In this document: piece by piece, positions 1 to 14,100 of the stretch
Numbering within the stretch: the stretch's first letter is position 1
How the letters are laid out: every line of letters starts with the position of its first letter
Origin: Megalonaias nervosa
Taxonomy: Eukaryota > Mollusca > Bivalvia > Unionida > Unionidae
DNA: 64,000 nucleotides
Assembly: GCA_016617855.1 (NCBI GenBank)
Contig: JAECUM010004306.1
Span: forward strand, 24,461-88,460
Reading direction: 5' to 3'
Notes under the pieces: model-generated
What the model was told of the DNA's origin: nothing
The model's input: only the letters and a program-made list of their open reading frames with translations
The model's database searches: none
Translations under genes and position numbers: made by a program

Positions 1-52
1 TCAAAACTCAATTTCTGTATCATTTAATTAGCACAATAATGATGTCATGATT

Positions 53-144
53 TCATTGGAAGTAATAGTGAAACTTCTTATCATCCTTGAGGATATCTCT
101 AAGTGCCAGTTCTCTGAAACTCGCTTGCCCACAATGGTCCGTAT
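53..144 (-). CDS. TRMT11: TRMT11 last coding exon, with stop
   Basis: After a tttacag acceptor it reads TDHCGQASFRELALRDILKD, then DKKFHYYFQ and TGA at 55-53. This resembles the human C terminus SDHFLPYQGHNSFREKYF. It starts in phase 1. The similarity is modest, but the position, strand, acceptor and stop fit. The 3' UTR runs off the left edge. Confidence 0.75.
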
Positions 145-1037
145 CTGTAAAACCAAGCTCTTTATTTCATGAAGTATTCGTTTAGCTTGGTTGTCTTGCT
201 ATCTTAGATCACAGTTATGAATGAGTTGGTTAATTTAAGGTAGTTTATGTTGCATACACAATAACACTTTTAATAGTGTTCGATTGATCAAATGAAGTTA
301 GTTCACCCGACTTACAAATGGGGCCGCTATATTTTAAGTTTGTAGGATTCGCGTGCCTTTTAACTTTTCTTTTATTCCACCTCCTTTATTTGATTCAAAA
401 GACATAATTTGCATGATAATACAGAGGATGCCAGCTTTTAATTCAGTGCAGCAATACAACAAATACTTCTGCAAGTCAGTTATCAAAACACGGTTGGTAC
501 TTAATTAGGTTCTCAGAGAAACGCTTGCAGACATAGCTGTTATGGTAGATTGACACATTTTATGTTTAAATACACATTGCATTTATGATGATTACACTTA
601 AGAGGAACTAAAAGATAGAACTAAAACACAAATTTCACTTAACAAAAATTATTTAATTGGTATTTAAGTATTAATATACTGCCTACATTAGGCGTAAGTG
701 ACATTTTCATTGATCAAAATTTCCTTGAATATCTTTAATTACGGTGTACTAAGAATGTTGATTGGAAGGAAAATGTAACCAATCATATGACTTCTTATTA
801 AAAGTTGATAATTTCAAAATGTTGATTAAAATTTCCAGGTCCTATCTACCATTTTCGACTATAAAATGAGTGATATATCAATGTTTCAGTGGCCAATTTT
901 GATCACGATTTTCTTCAAGTTAAAGAAATTGGGATCAATTTTTTTAATTTTCTGGTTTAAAAAGAATGGGATCCACGCCTGACCCTGCATTATAAGCAGG
1001 TTTGTGAGTTAACAGGGCACAAGTTATTGAGGGTGTG

Positions 1038-1096
<59 letters not shown>

Positions 1097-4000
1097 TCAG
1101 CTTGAATATCTGGAACTATAATTTTCCTGTAGTTATAAAGAATTACATATCTGTTCTTTCTTTAGAATGACTAATACGTCCAATGAGATTAGGTGTTACA
1201 AAGTGTTGATTTTTAATTTGTTATAATTATTTTTTACACGTCAATAATAAAATATTTCTTAAGTTATTTTATTGGAAAAATAATCATAAATTCGATACTG
1301 ATTATTCTTAACAATGACTTTCACAAGTTAAAATAACGTAAAGCAAATACTTTAGAAAAGAAAATCAGTACACACTCAAGTTTGTCTACAGGAAGCCAGT
1401 AAACCAGTCGGCCATGCATTTGAAGATGTTTGGCAGAAAAGTCGAGCAGGTCCAGAAAAATGTCTGACAGGTGATAGTCTCTCAGCCTGGGGATTCTTTT
1501 GGGGAATCTGGAGAAGACAGAACATTTTATGTCAATCTTCCAATTACCTAAATGAAGGATTTTATTTTATTCTTTAAATGGGCTTTATAGCACATCAAAC
1601 AAGGGTCAGTCGAAGGAATTCATTCTCTACTGGCCAGAAATAACTTCCAGAAATCCATGATATTAATGTTTCTTTGTTTTAACCACAGAGTACATGTATA
1701 TATGCATTTAGTAATGTCTTATGGCACCTTAGCACAAAGTGACTATGTACAGACAAACAAAGGTAAAGTGACATCATGTTAAAATGTCAAAATAAACTGC
1801 TGAGTATTGAAACTATTTCCGATATTCTCACGAAACTCCAACATACCAAATTTGATTTTATAAATTATTTGCTTAAATGTCTGAGTTAACATGGCCACTA
1901 ACTCTGAACCTGATATCATGTATAAAATCATTCATGCATATCATGTTGACCTTTATAAAGCTATGAAGTATTAATTTGTTAAGCTCACTGTCTTGGTATT
2001 ACATCAAATATGGTATCTTTTAGCTATCATAAAGGATTCAGTAAGGTTCAGATTATAAAATTCATAAGTTTTTTTACCATTTTGTGTCTAGCAAACAGTG
2101 TTCTTTAATTCTCAGACATTGAATCTGAACAGGTTTATGACATTCTGTATAGTTTACAATTATTTCACTGCATAGACTTCAACAGCTACTTGTAAAATGT
2201 GTAATCTGTAAATCTGATGTATAAGTAAAATGTCTTTAATGCATGTAGATATTTACTCCTCCTGCAGACTACTCTTCTCTTCATCCTTTCCTACTCTTCT
2301 GGCCCCCTCTCTGATTCCATAGGGAGCTGAAAGACAGGAACAACATCCATCAATGACAGTAGTACATATGGCAGAGTAATAACAATTCCACTAATCCTGT
2401 TTATAACAAATGTTGCTTTGTAAATTCAACCTTGTATGCTCTTTTTAATGATGTAAAAACTTTCTGAAAACATTCCTGATTTCTAGGGGTACATTCATAC
2501 TGATGACCCGCCATTTTTTTGTCCACTTTATTTTCCCTGACAGAAAGTATGGAAGGATTTTATTAACCTCACATGGTAACTATGACAACTTATTCACACA
2601 AACCTTGTGTCATGGAGCAATGTGATAAATATCAATGTAAATGAAAGAAATTCATGAATCTGTATGAACAAAATAGGTTGCTACTTACAGCTATGAAAAA
2701 AATTCCAGCTTATATAAAACTCTTTTCAATTACATATGTTATTAAATTCACTGATAAATTCCACCCATGTAAAATTTGCATCTTATCATAAATTTTTTTA
2801 TATGTATCAATTGGGGAAAGCTAATTAAATGATTTCAGTGGCAATTAAGACATTACTGGTGAGATTAAGCTGTGTGCTCTGTGAAACCACTCTGTATAAT
2901 CAAACGGTCTTACGGTCTGTTATGATGGCATCAAAATGAATCATTGGCCTCCACAGTTTGTGACAAGAAGCATCTGCTATTAGAACATCGAGGTACTGAC
3001 TTTCCAGTCCATACTGTCCAAAGTTGGCCTGCACACTTTCATCAGATGCTCTCTTCTTCTGCCTCGCACGAGATGGCTTGGCTAGAAAATATGTAAATCT
3101 ATTTAAGTTTTTGGGACTTTGGTAGCTAATGGCACCCAAGACATATGAAATATATGATATGTACTGTCAATCTCCCCTGATGTTAAATGAGTCACTTCTT
3201 TATGACGACATGCCCTTCATGCGAAATTGGATGTTTAGATATGCAATGTCAAACACCCTGTTGCTTCCCCATACAGTCAGGTGAGCTAAATATGATTCCA
3301 AAATTCATCATTAATCTGCCCATCTCCCAAATATAAGCTATTCTTAACGGAAAATGTTTTATTAAAATTCAGGTCATTCCCCCTTTTCTTAAAAGTCATT
3401 ATGAAATCTCAGCTTTCACCTTCATGGGATAAACAATGCACTGTTTTTCATCACCACAGAATATTAAACCTATTCAGGTTTACACCATTCTAAAATTATC
3501 CCTGCATACAAAAACTGTGGTTTATTGTTTAATGTGATAATTGTTTCTATATCTGATATAAACACTACATTCAAACACAGTTAGCATGTTAGCTTTCATG
3601 GTACAGTACTAGTATTTTCTAAGTTAGTCTGCACAAACATTATCAATTCTTTGTGTATTAATCAATATTTATGTAACCTGTTGGTTGAAGAGCTACCCCC
3701 CCCCCATGATCATGAAGTTTTTATTTGTCAGACTATTCTGTAGAGGTCATACATTACGATTAGTACGTAACACTAAAACAATTCACCCTTTGGCACTTGC
3801 ACTTGACAGCAAACAAAAACTCCACTGAAGTGTATTCCATATCTGATTTACTTCTTGTAGTTACTCATGTCTCAAGGGAAAGCTATGAATCATGTGAATC
3901 TAGCTGAACACCATTCACCCCATTACATGGATTTCATGTGCTTGTACCCATTGAACTGCAGCTTCAAGGGCTTCATTGCTCACTGGGTGTAGCAACAGAT

Positions 4001-5854
4001 GTTTTAAGAAAACAATCATGACATTTTGGTACTTGTTTTTGTGCTTGTGACCAAATATAGGATTCAGTAAATCAACTTTATTACTATAGAGTGGTAATAA
4101 AATATTAGCTTTTATATGCATTTGTTTTTATATTTCAGTCAGTCACAGTGAATTTGACCTCTGACTACAAATTGATAAGTTTCTTCCCCACACCAAGTGA
4201 AAGCTATGCACAAAGTTTGGTCCCACTCTGTGATATAATGTGATTGTGCAGCAACAATTTTTCCTCTTTCAGTTACAGTAGTCCCCCTCTTGAATGGCCC
4301 CCCTGACCAGTGGCCACCTGCTTCTTACGGCCAGAATCCCTTGGCACCAATGAGTTTGTGTTCAAAAGTACCCCTCAAGAATAGCCACCCCTCTAACGCA
4401 ACCAGCAGCCAGCATATTAGTACAAAATTGTAAAATATTCCCGTCACAAGCGGCCAATTTTTATTTCAAATGTATCCAGAACCAATAATTAATTCATATC
4501 ATGACATAAGGTAAGTAATCAGATTATCTCTATTGTTGATACATGTCTCCCAATGTCAAGTTTCCGTTACTGAAAGAAGTGTTGACTAAAGTACATGTAA
4601 CACTAAGTTTAATATTATATCATTGTCTATAAAAGCCGATGTTTACAGGAAATGGGCTCAACAATGTTATGATAGAGTTTTGGGCTTCACACATCTGTTG
4701 AGTTCTTCTCTTTGATGATTACAATTGAATGTAATTGTCAAAATCATAACATGGTCAGCATAGGCTAAAAATAGATTTTGTGCATTAACACACACAGAGA
4801 AATTAACCTTGAACAAAACAGGGTACCAGACAAAGACCGAAAAATCACGTGACAACACATTTATCGCTTCCTTTATGAAGAAGGCATTTCATCCACATTT
4901 CATCCAAACAAAAGTTTTGTTTGCATAATTAAATCGCATACAGTTAACAACATCCAAATAAATCAATACCAACCATTAACATGTCATCACGTAAACGGAG
5001 ACGTATTACTTTAGAAGAAAGTCAGTTATTCTACTCGACAACATCGGGTGGGGAGGGGAGACTTGCCGAACAATTTTATGTGGAAAAGACTCGAATAAAA
5101 CAATTTTATGTTGAAAAGACTCGAATAAACAACATCGTAACCAATAAGGAGATTATTCAGCAGCAGTGGGAAAATGGAGCAAATGGAAAGAGAATTATGT
5201 ACCAAGATTTAAATGACGTTTTTGAATGGTTTTGCAATGTGCATGACAAAAATACCCGCTCACATATCACGCTTACGTCAACAATAAGAACTATTAATGT
5301 GTATTCAGTTGAAATAAGTCTATTATTATGACGAGAAGAACCTTTTAATAAATATTGTTACTTTTAAACAAAGATATTAAAAGCTTTGAAGTATGTAGCT
5401 TTCTTACTACGTACATTACATATACTTCCCACAAAAAATTTAGTCCCCTTCTAGAAAGGCCACCCATTTTATAAGGCCACTTTTCTGGTACAGAAGGGGT
5501 GGCTGTATAAGAGGAGGACCACTGTACATGAAATGCATAACTAATAACCTAAAATTGTTGTCATTATAGTATTGTATTTCTATACGGATGGTAGGCTGGC
5601 ATATATAATACACACACTCTCTCTTAATCTAAAAAATCATCATCATGTTATCAATGTATTTCTATGGTGCAGTAGGCAGGCAAACATAATACATGTTATC
5701 ATTGTATTTCTGTGGTGTGGTAGACTGGCATACATATAACTGAATGAGTGAGCTTACATTTAGCATAGAGCAGAAGATAATCTATGTCAGTACCAATGAT
5801 GTAGGCTCCATGGTGGGCTGCAGAAACCAGCAAACTACCTGCAAATATCATGTA

Positions 5855-5885
<31 letters not shown>

Positions 5886-7175
5886 TGGCAATATTTTAAA
5901 AACAAAAACAATCAGATAGCTTTAAATATATGTATTTGCTGAGAATGTCTGACAGATCAAATATTTTGACTGGCACATACTCTGTAACACCATACATCAG
6001 TCATAGTTCTCAAATATAATTATACTTATCTTTTATTTCTGTATCATTATACTCCCAAATAAACACCTTAATAAAGTAAAATCAGGTGGTTCCTAGGTCT
6101 AGTTTGGAGATTGTTTCTTTGTTAAAATATCAATAAAAATGTTGTTCAAAGGTGATGCATTGTTTCTTTTATTGGACAATCAAAACATGTAGTTTTGTTG
6201 CCATCTAAGCATGATTGGTCATTATGTTATCAGAATTATTTAAACACTCTATGGTCTCAAAACACATGACAAAAGATATGTGAAAACTTATCCCCTGGAC
6301 TTATTAAAAGCCCTATAAGAGAATGATTGCTCCAGGTTCTATACTACAGACATAACATAAGTCCCTCACACTGCATGGTTTGTGCTGCCGAGTGTCAGTG
6401 CATGACAACTTTAGAACAAAATATGTGAAACTTAGCCCTAAATTAAGAAAAACATATTTTGCAACAACTAATTTTTATTATCATCTGTGAAAGACTTATT
6501 TGTGGACCTGATCATAACTTCAGCATCTGACTTTACAGAAAATGCCTGTTTATTATGTATCATGTATTTTCAATGTAGTGTGTCAGCCTGTAAATTAAAT
6601 TTTTAAAACCAGTAGAGTGGAATAAAATACTGTTGCTGAATAAAATTCCATAGCATAATGTTTTGAAAGAAAAAAATAATGTTTTATAAATATGTCTGTG
6701 AGAGGAAACAAGTGAATCATTGAGAAATAATATTAATACTAAAGTAGCACCAATAAATAACCAAAAATGATACACTGTTTTATAAATTTAATAATTTTTG
6801 TTTTATCTTCACAATTTGTTATACCCCCTTTCAAAGCTTTTTATTTTTAAATTTCATTAATACTGCTGGGGCCCCGAATGGCCGAGTGGTCTAAAGTGCT
6901 CACCGTTATGGATCACTGCCATCTCACCTCTGTCTGTGTGGGTTTGTGTCTCGGGTTCGGCCAATGTGGGTATGTGAGAACGCTTACCAGTAGCTCCTTG
7001 TGGGTTGGTGGTTCTTTCCGGAGTTTTCCCGGGTTCTTCCTCCACCATTTATACTGGCCGCCATGTATAGCCTATCATGTGCTGAAAAATGGTGTTAAAC
7101 CCTATAACAATAACAACAACAACAACTAATATACTGCTACTATGTAAATTTTCAAGAAAAAATGTCCAGCAAGAA

Positions 7176-7215
<40 letters not shown>

Positions 7216-10200
7216 TTAAATGAGCATGGTACCCGTCCCAAAGTGATGGAATATTTGATACTGTAATTAATTCTTCTAGACTGGACCAATGATTGTAATA
7301 AGTGTGGAATCATTTATTTGTTGCAATTTTTCAAGACCTTTGTCAGTGCTTCCAACTTCAATATTGATTTTATCTGTGTATTTACAAGGTTTTGATTTTA
7401 TCAAGTAAGTCAAAATTGTCCTGTGCCTACCTGGTGTGCGACTGATGATTATGGTAGGCAGTACCCCATTTTAAGGAATATTTATCCATAAAGCTGACTT
7501 GAAGCACACATTTTTGACTGTTCAAAAAGTCTGTGCAAACTTTCATTAAGAAGTACATATGAGGTGTGATTGGCCAAACAAATTTACATTTTCTCAAACC
7601 TTAACACTGATGTCTCTGGTAATCAATTAGTGGTGTGAGCCCTATTTGGAAAATGCCTCTCATATATTACATCCTAGATACTACTCATATATTACATCCT
7701 AGATACTACTCATATATTACATCCTACATACTACTCATATATTACGTCCTAGATACTACTCATATATTACATCCTAGATACTACTCATATATTACGTCCT
7801 ACATACTACTCATATATTACGTCCTAGATACTACTCATATATTACATCCTAGATACTACTCATATATTACGTCCTAGATACTACTCATATATTACGTCCT
7901 AGATACTACTCATATATTACATCCTAGATACTACTCATATATTACATCCTAGATACTACTCATATATTACATCCTAGATACTACTCATATATTACATCCT
8001 AGATACTACTCATATATTACATCCTACATACTACTCATATATTACATCCTAGATACTACTTGTACAACTGTTGTTTAACTTATTCAAAATGGTTGTAATG
8101 GTCCATTTGTGTACAAATCTCATAAACTATGTCACTGAGTTGCAATTATATGAAACATGATTTTTTTTAAATAATGAAATCTAGTCATCTTAAGTCTCTA
8201 GTAAAGATACATTAACAATGTAATGTGCAACAGATTGGAAGAGGTGTTACTGTTAAAAATTTTCCAAGAGAACTCTAACTCGCACAAGTACAGAAAACAT
8301 TATTACAAATGTTTTTTCTAAAATGTTTTGTCATGTATACTTTTTCAAAACAAAATTTCAAATGAGAGTCAAAAACAGTAGATTTTGCACTATAAATTTT
8401 ACTTGAAAAAACATTTTTCATTGTTTATGGAAAACAGATGGATGCAACCAGAAGTTAAAAACAATATGCAACAAGGGTTATCAGTTAATTGTGTGCTGAA
8501 AATACGTAATAAAAACTCATTATGTAAATTACATAGAAAACTTTCATCCATTTATTTTACTTAATGTCCCTCAACATGTTTATTTTTATAATGGGTGGAT
8601 CAGTATCCAGAATGTCTTCACAGTTAACTTTCTACATGTTTGATAACTTTATGAATCTGAGAAATGATGAAAATTCATGCAATATTCTTTTCTCAGACTG
8701 AAAAACTGCATGGTATTGGACTTCTTGTGAGACTGGAGGAGTGGATTCAAAAAGTGCTCTCCCCAGCTTGAAAAATCAATTTACAGGCATGTATGTGTCA
8801 CTTAAGTAAGCCATGTATATATCTCAATGTGTGGTACATTGAATATTTATAACAGAAAGAATAGGATGTTGACAGCATGCCAAAATAATACCAACATTTT
8901 CTAAATTTCATGTTTTCAGTGGGACAGCAAGCATTATTGGATTACTTCCCTCTGTTAACATCATGTGCTTACTGGCTCCAAAACATAACTAATGCAAGAC
9001 ATGTCTGGTGTGAAATACCCACATTTATGTGTGTCGAGCAAATTCAGGACAGAAAAAGTTCCTAAAGTTTCAAAGTTGTGGAATGGCATTTTGTGCCTAG
9101 AAGTGGACTTCAGTTTGAGAACAACACATGCTGGATCACAGACATCTCCAACTAAGGACAGCTGTCCCAAAGACGATACAGATCTAGTCAGTCTGACCAA
9201 TTTTAGCCCCAACTCAAATCAATATAGTGGTCCAAAATCTTATACGGCCCACCCCCAACAGTGGCCACCTCCTCAGCACTGTCGAGTTTGTGTATAAAAG
9301 TAGAACTCGTGGGTGGCCACCCCTCTGATGCAGCATGTGACCAAGCAGCTTAGCCAAAAGTGTCAAATTACCCCTCATAAGCAGCCACATTTTATATAAA
9401 GTGTCCAATACAAATATTTAATTTATACATTATGGTAAGTAATCCAATTATCTTTACTGCTGTCTGTTTCACGATGTCAGGCTCTCATTCCTGAGATAAC
9501 TGCTTGCTAAAGCACATTATAAAATGTACCACTACAGTTAATATTATATAATTATCTACAAACATGAACGTTCACAGGAAATGTGCTCAACAATGTTGCG
9601 ACTGAGTTTGGGGCAACACAAAGCTATTGCATTTTTCTCTTTGATGATTAGGGCCAGAGGTAACTGTCAAGATCATAATTTGGTCAACATTGGCTAAATA
9701 TAGCTTTCACAGATTCACATGCAAAGTGAAATTAACCTTGAACAAAACAAAACAGGATACCAGGTGAAGACTGCTAAATCATATAACAGTACAAGTATAA
9801 CTTCCTTTATAAACAAGGCATTTCATTTACTCTACAAAAGATTTGTCTGCATGATTAAACTGCAGTACAATTAGCAACACAGGAATCAATCATCACAAAA
9901 ATGAATCACATGAATGGAATGTTCTTACTTTAGAAGAAAAAGTAAAAGTTATTCTACTCAACAATGATGGGAAGAGTTCAAGAGTTTTTACTGAAATATT
10001 TCATGTTAGAAAAATTCAAACAAACAACATCATAACAGATAAGAAGAATATTCTCCAGCAGTGGGAAAATGGAGTAAATGGAAAGAGGAATAATTTTAAA
10101 TGCCAAGTGATGTTTGTACTAAGATTTAAATGAAGTTTTATTAATGATTTTGCAACGCACGTGATGAATAATCAAGAACTATTAAAGTATGTTTACTTAA

Positions 10201-11135
10201 AATAAAATCTATTGTTAAGAAGACCTGAATAATTAATGTGACTTGAAATGATAATAAAATTACATGTAGCTTTCTTACTTCATACACATACTTCTCACAA
10301 ATATTGTCCCCCTCTGGACAGGCCAACCCTCTTATAAGGCCACTTTCCCAGTGCAAAAGAGGGGAACCACTTAATTTAGAATAAATTCGGTTCAGTTTGG
10401 AGATAGATCTCTGTATGCCTGAACATGCACAACATCTTTGGTAATTTTCAATATATCATCCTCAATCTGATGCTGGTGTCTTAAGAAACAAAATAAATGT
10501 TACTTTTATGGTGGAAACAAAAATATCTCTACTATATACACAAGTATATTTAAAAGGATCAGTTCTAGACAAGTAAATTGCTCCAAAACTTGCAAATATT
10601 GTGGCGTAAACAAGCAGAACTATACTAAATTTATATGCAATGTTTTTGTCAAACAACTGAAAAGTCTGGGACAGCATGTGGTCAAAGGGTCTGAGGCATC
10701 CTGATTGCAAATGTTTCTCTTAAATGAGACTAAATTATTCTAACAATTGGCTTGAGTTGCCCCTATTTGGTGTGAGTTATTCTGTACGGGACCCCCAAGC
10801 TGAATAATGACTTGGACTAAATTCTACCAAAAAGCTTGGCTAAGTTGTCTCAAACTGAGTTTTCTACTGTCAAAGTTATGTGTCTGGTATTTCCAGTACG
10901 GTAACCATATCATAACATCTTATAAAATTTCAAGTACAGATATCTTAGTAAGTTCCCAAAACCCCATTAAGCTCTTGTGAAAATAGAGTCAGGGTTACCA
11001 AAACCTAACCTTGAGACTCTCTCAAGGCATCTACATATTCATTTAGGTCTGGCTTGGTTCAAAAGTTCCTGATCATATTTTGCTAAGGAACTTGTGAGAG
11101 ATAGATGGTCAAAAGAAAACAACTGTGTAAGGGGA

Positions 11136-11174
<39 letters not shown>

Positions 11175-14100
11175 CATAACAATAAAAAGAATGACACATT
11201 ATCATAAAATAATTTGTGGGGTTCTAGGATCTGACAAAAAACTTCCAAGAAACAAAATTACATCAAAACTCTAAATTTTATTGGTAATCACAACACTTTT
11301 CCTTTTCTCTACAAGGGCAAAGAAGGAAAATGCTGTAGCCAAAATTGCATAGTTCACCAAATTTAATAGCCTCCTGGAAATTAGTAGCTAATGCCTATAT
11401 TGGCAACCACTGATGGAAACACAGGAGATATAAGTGAACAGCCAGCAAGAAGAGTTGTCTAACCTTGCCATGAACAAATAATCATGTTGTTTCAATCCCC
11501 TAATTGGAAGTAGTAACATTTTTTTTCTTGCCATGAACAAATAATCATGTTGTTTCAATCCCCTAATTGGAAGTAGTAACATTTTTTTTATCAGCTCAAG
11601 TTACAAACCTGTACCAACAAATGGATCAAAGACTTGTCTGTTCTGTCAGCTCATGTTACAAACCTGTACCAACAAATGGATCAAAGACTTGTCTGTTCTG
11701 TCAGCTCAAGTTACAAACCTATATTAACAAATGGATCAATGACTTGGCTGTTCTGTCAGCTTAAGTTACTAACCTGTACCAACAAATGGATCAAAGACTA
11801 GGCTGTTCTGCTTGACTCTGGCTAGGTTGGACATGATCAGAGAAAGTCCTGGGTCCATGGTTGTATTAGCTATTAATATTGAACACATCAGGTCAAATAA
11901 ATTGTGATATTTAGGAATCCATTAGAGAAACATACAGAAATACTGAATAAACTGACATATTAGAAATCCATGACAGAACCATACAGAAAATACTCAGGAA
12001 ACTGACAGAAACATTTACAAATCAGTAATTATGATTGACTTAGCACATGAAGGCACCTGTCATTTATTGTTGTGGGTCAATGGTCTTTTCTCATATAACT
12101 TGACTTAACAAATCTGGAATTAAGTATGCTTTGAGCTAATACAAAAATGAATAAATACTAAGAATGTTGATTCTAATTAATTTTCAGTATCAGCATACTA
12201 CAGCAATGTTTTAAGTACTGTTGAGCTACAAAATTAGATCACTCTGTATGAAGACTGATCTAGCTAAAATAAAATTAATGCTATAATAATACACAGACTC
12301 AATCCAGATTATAAAATGTGATATAGCTGTAACTAACCTATAAAATGTCTCTTCTGCAAGTTGAAATAACTTATCTTGTCTCTCTGCCCATCACAAATCT
12401 AAAAAATCAATACAGCAAATATGTTTATTGTCTGAAAATGCTGCTGCAGGCAGTGTTTTGGCAAAGATGTGAGAGAACCATTTGTCCACTGTACTATATT
12501 GGCAAACCAAGCAATAAATGTATTACATTCAATTAAATTGGATACTAATTTAGTATTAGCACTACCCTAAGGGCTGAACAAGGCACAACATGTCTTTAAT
12601 ATAGACACTTATCTTACAAATATCACTTTTATTTTATGAAGAAAAATACCCAAACCAAAGAATAAACTAGAGCTATTACCAGGGGGTGAATCACAAATGG
12701 CACCACTCATTACATTCTGCCTGCCAGGGCTTTAAACTGACAAATGTGTGTTAAAAAACAAAAGTAGGAATATGGGCATTTAAGGGCTGTAATATTCAAA
12801 AACCACCAGTAAAACTGAACAAAAGCCTCAAGGCTGAGCATTCAGGGGGCATAACTCCTATAAATGTTGTAGAACACTGGAAATCAAACTCATTCAGGGA
12901 ATCACATTCAACCAACTTAAAAAAGATCACAAAGAAACAAGAAAAGATGACCCACTGTAGTATCACTAGTTTTCATAAGGTACCAATTTTTTGGGTTGCT
13001 GCCTGAACCATGAATTTAAAGACCAAACAAAAAATTAGCTATATATGATAAAAAAGTCTCCACTTTTTTTAATACTTTGTTTTAGTCCTAGAGATCAACA
13101 AAGCTATTTGATAAATCAACATTATTTCTATAATCGAGTTAAAAATTGTAGCTTTTAGATTGTGTCTATTTTATTTTCACTCTTTTATAAAACAAAGTAT
13201 AATGCATTTTATACTGTTTCAATGCACACATAACTATATGGCCTCCAGTAGCCATTTTCACTCACTGCCTTAAATCAATACGTTGTGAGATAAATAAACA
13301 TAGAGAGAAATGTGAACAAGCATAAGGTACTCAAACACTGTTATTACTGCAAAAGAACAAAAAAAGAATAGAACATGATACTATAAAAATGAAAATTAGA
13401 TTTAATACTTATTCAGATAGATTCTTCATTCAAGTGAAACTGTTGTCCAAAAATTTACATCCTCATGACAGCACATCTGATTTTTTCCATGCATACTTAA
13501 TCCCAATGAACTACATGATTGTCAAAAACTAAATATTTCCAAGAGGCACAATTTCTAATGAAACGGAGTGTATATGCACTAATTATAGCAATGTATTGAA
13601 GCTCACACTTCACTGAGGTTCAGACAAAACCTTTCAAGCAACATCACAAAGGAGTGATTGGTTTTGTACTTTGACTAGTTCTAAACAATCAAAATGTTTA
13701 CATTGCTTACAAATTGCATTGTCAAATGTATGGTTCACATGCGGAATAATGACATTATTCAAACTGATGGGATTTTTAATAACTGATTAGTAGTGTAGTG
13801 TTGTTGGCTGTGACAGCTCAATCTATTTGAGTGTAAGTGATTTATTTTGACAGTTTTTTGATTTGTGTTTATGCAGGTGGTATTACTGTTTTAACCATTG
13901 AAACAACCATTGCTTGTTGTCCTAATAGCTTTGTTCCTTGGTGTTTTTCATCCGACATGTTTGCTGAGATTAATCCATGAAAGTTTATAATTACTAATTT
14001 GTGAACTTTGACAGACAAAACCACAAATTGAAGTAGCCACTAAAATTTCTTTTCTTTAAAACCATGAAAATTGAGACCCATGAAAATAACTAATACAACA

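Larger units (their letters stand above)
5839..11590 (-). other. TRMT11 intron 8
   Basis: This intron of about 5.9 kb holds a SINE (6868-7126), TA repeats (7180-7212), a 25 bp minisatellite (7661-8060), a second Tigger-like copy (9225-10372) and an (AAT)n run (11139-11174). The remaining stretches (5885-6857, 8061-9224, 10373-11138, 11175-11590) are AT-rich and I see nothing in them, except a 62 bp direct duplication about 11463-11590 that repeats ttgccatgaacaaataatca. Confidence 0.6.

Noticed and set aside
506..528. Short similarity to the start of the TRMT11 last exon (gcttgc…gagaa phrases)
   Set aside because: About 16 of 20 matches, out of frame relative to the exon and without a usable splice context; chance is likely.
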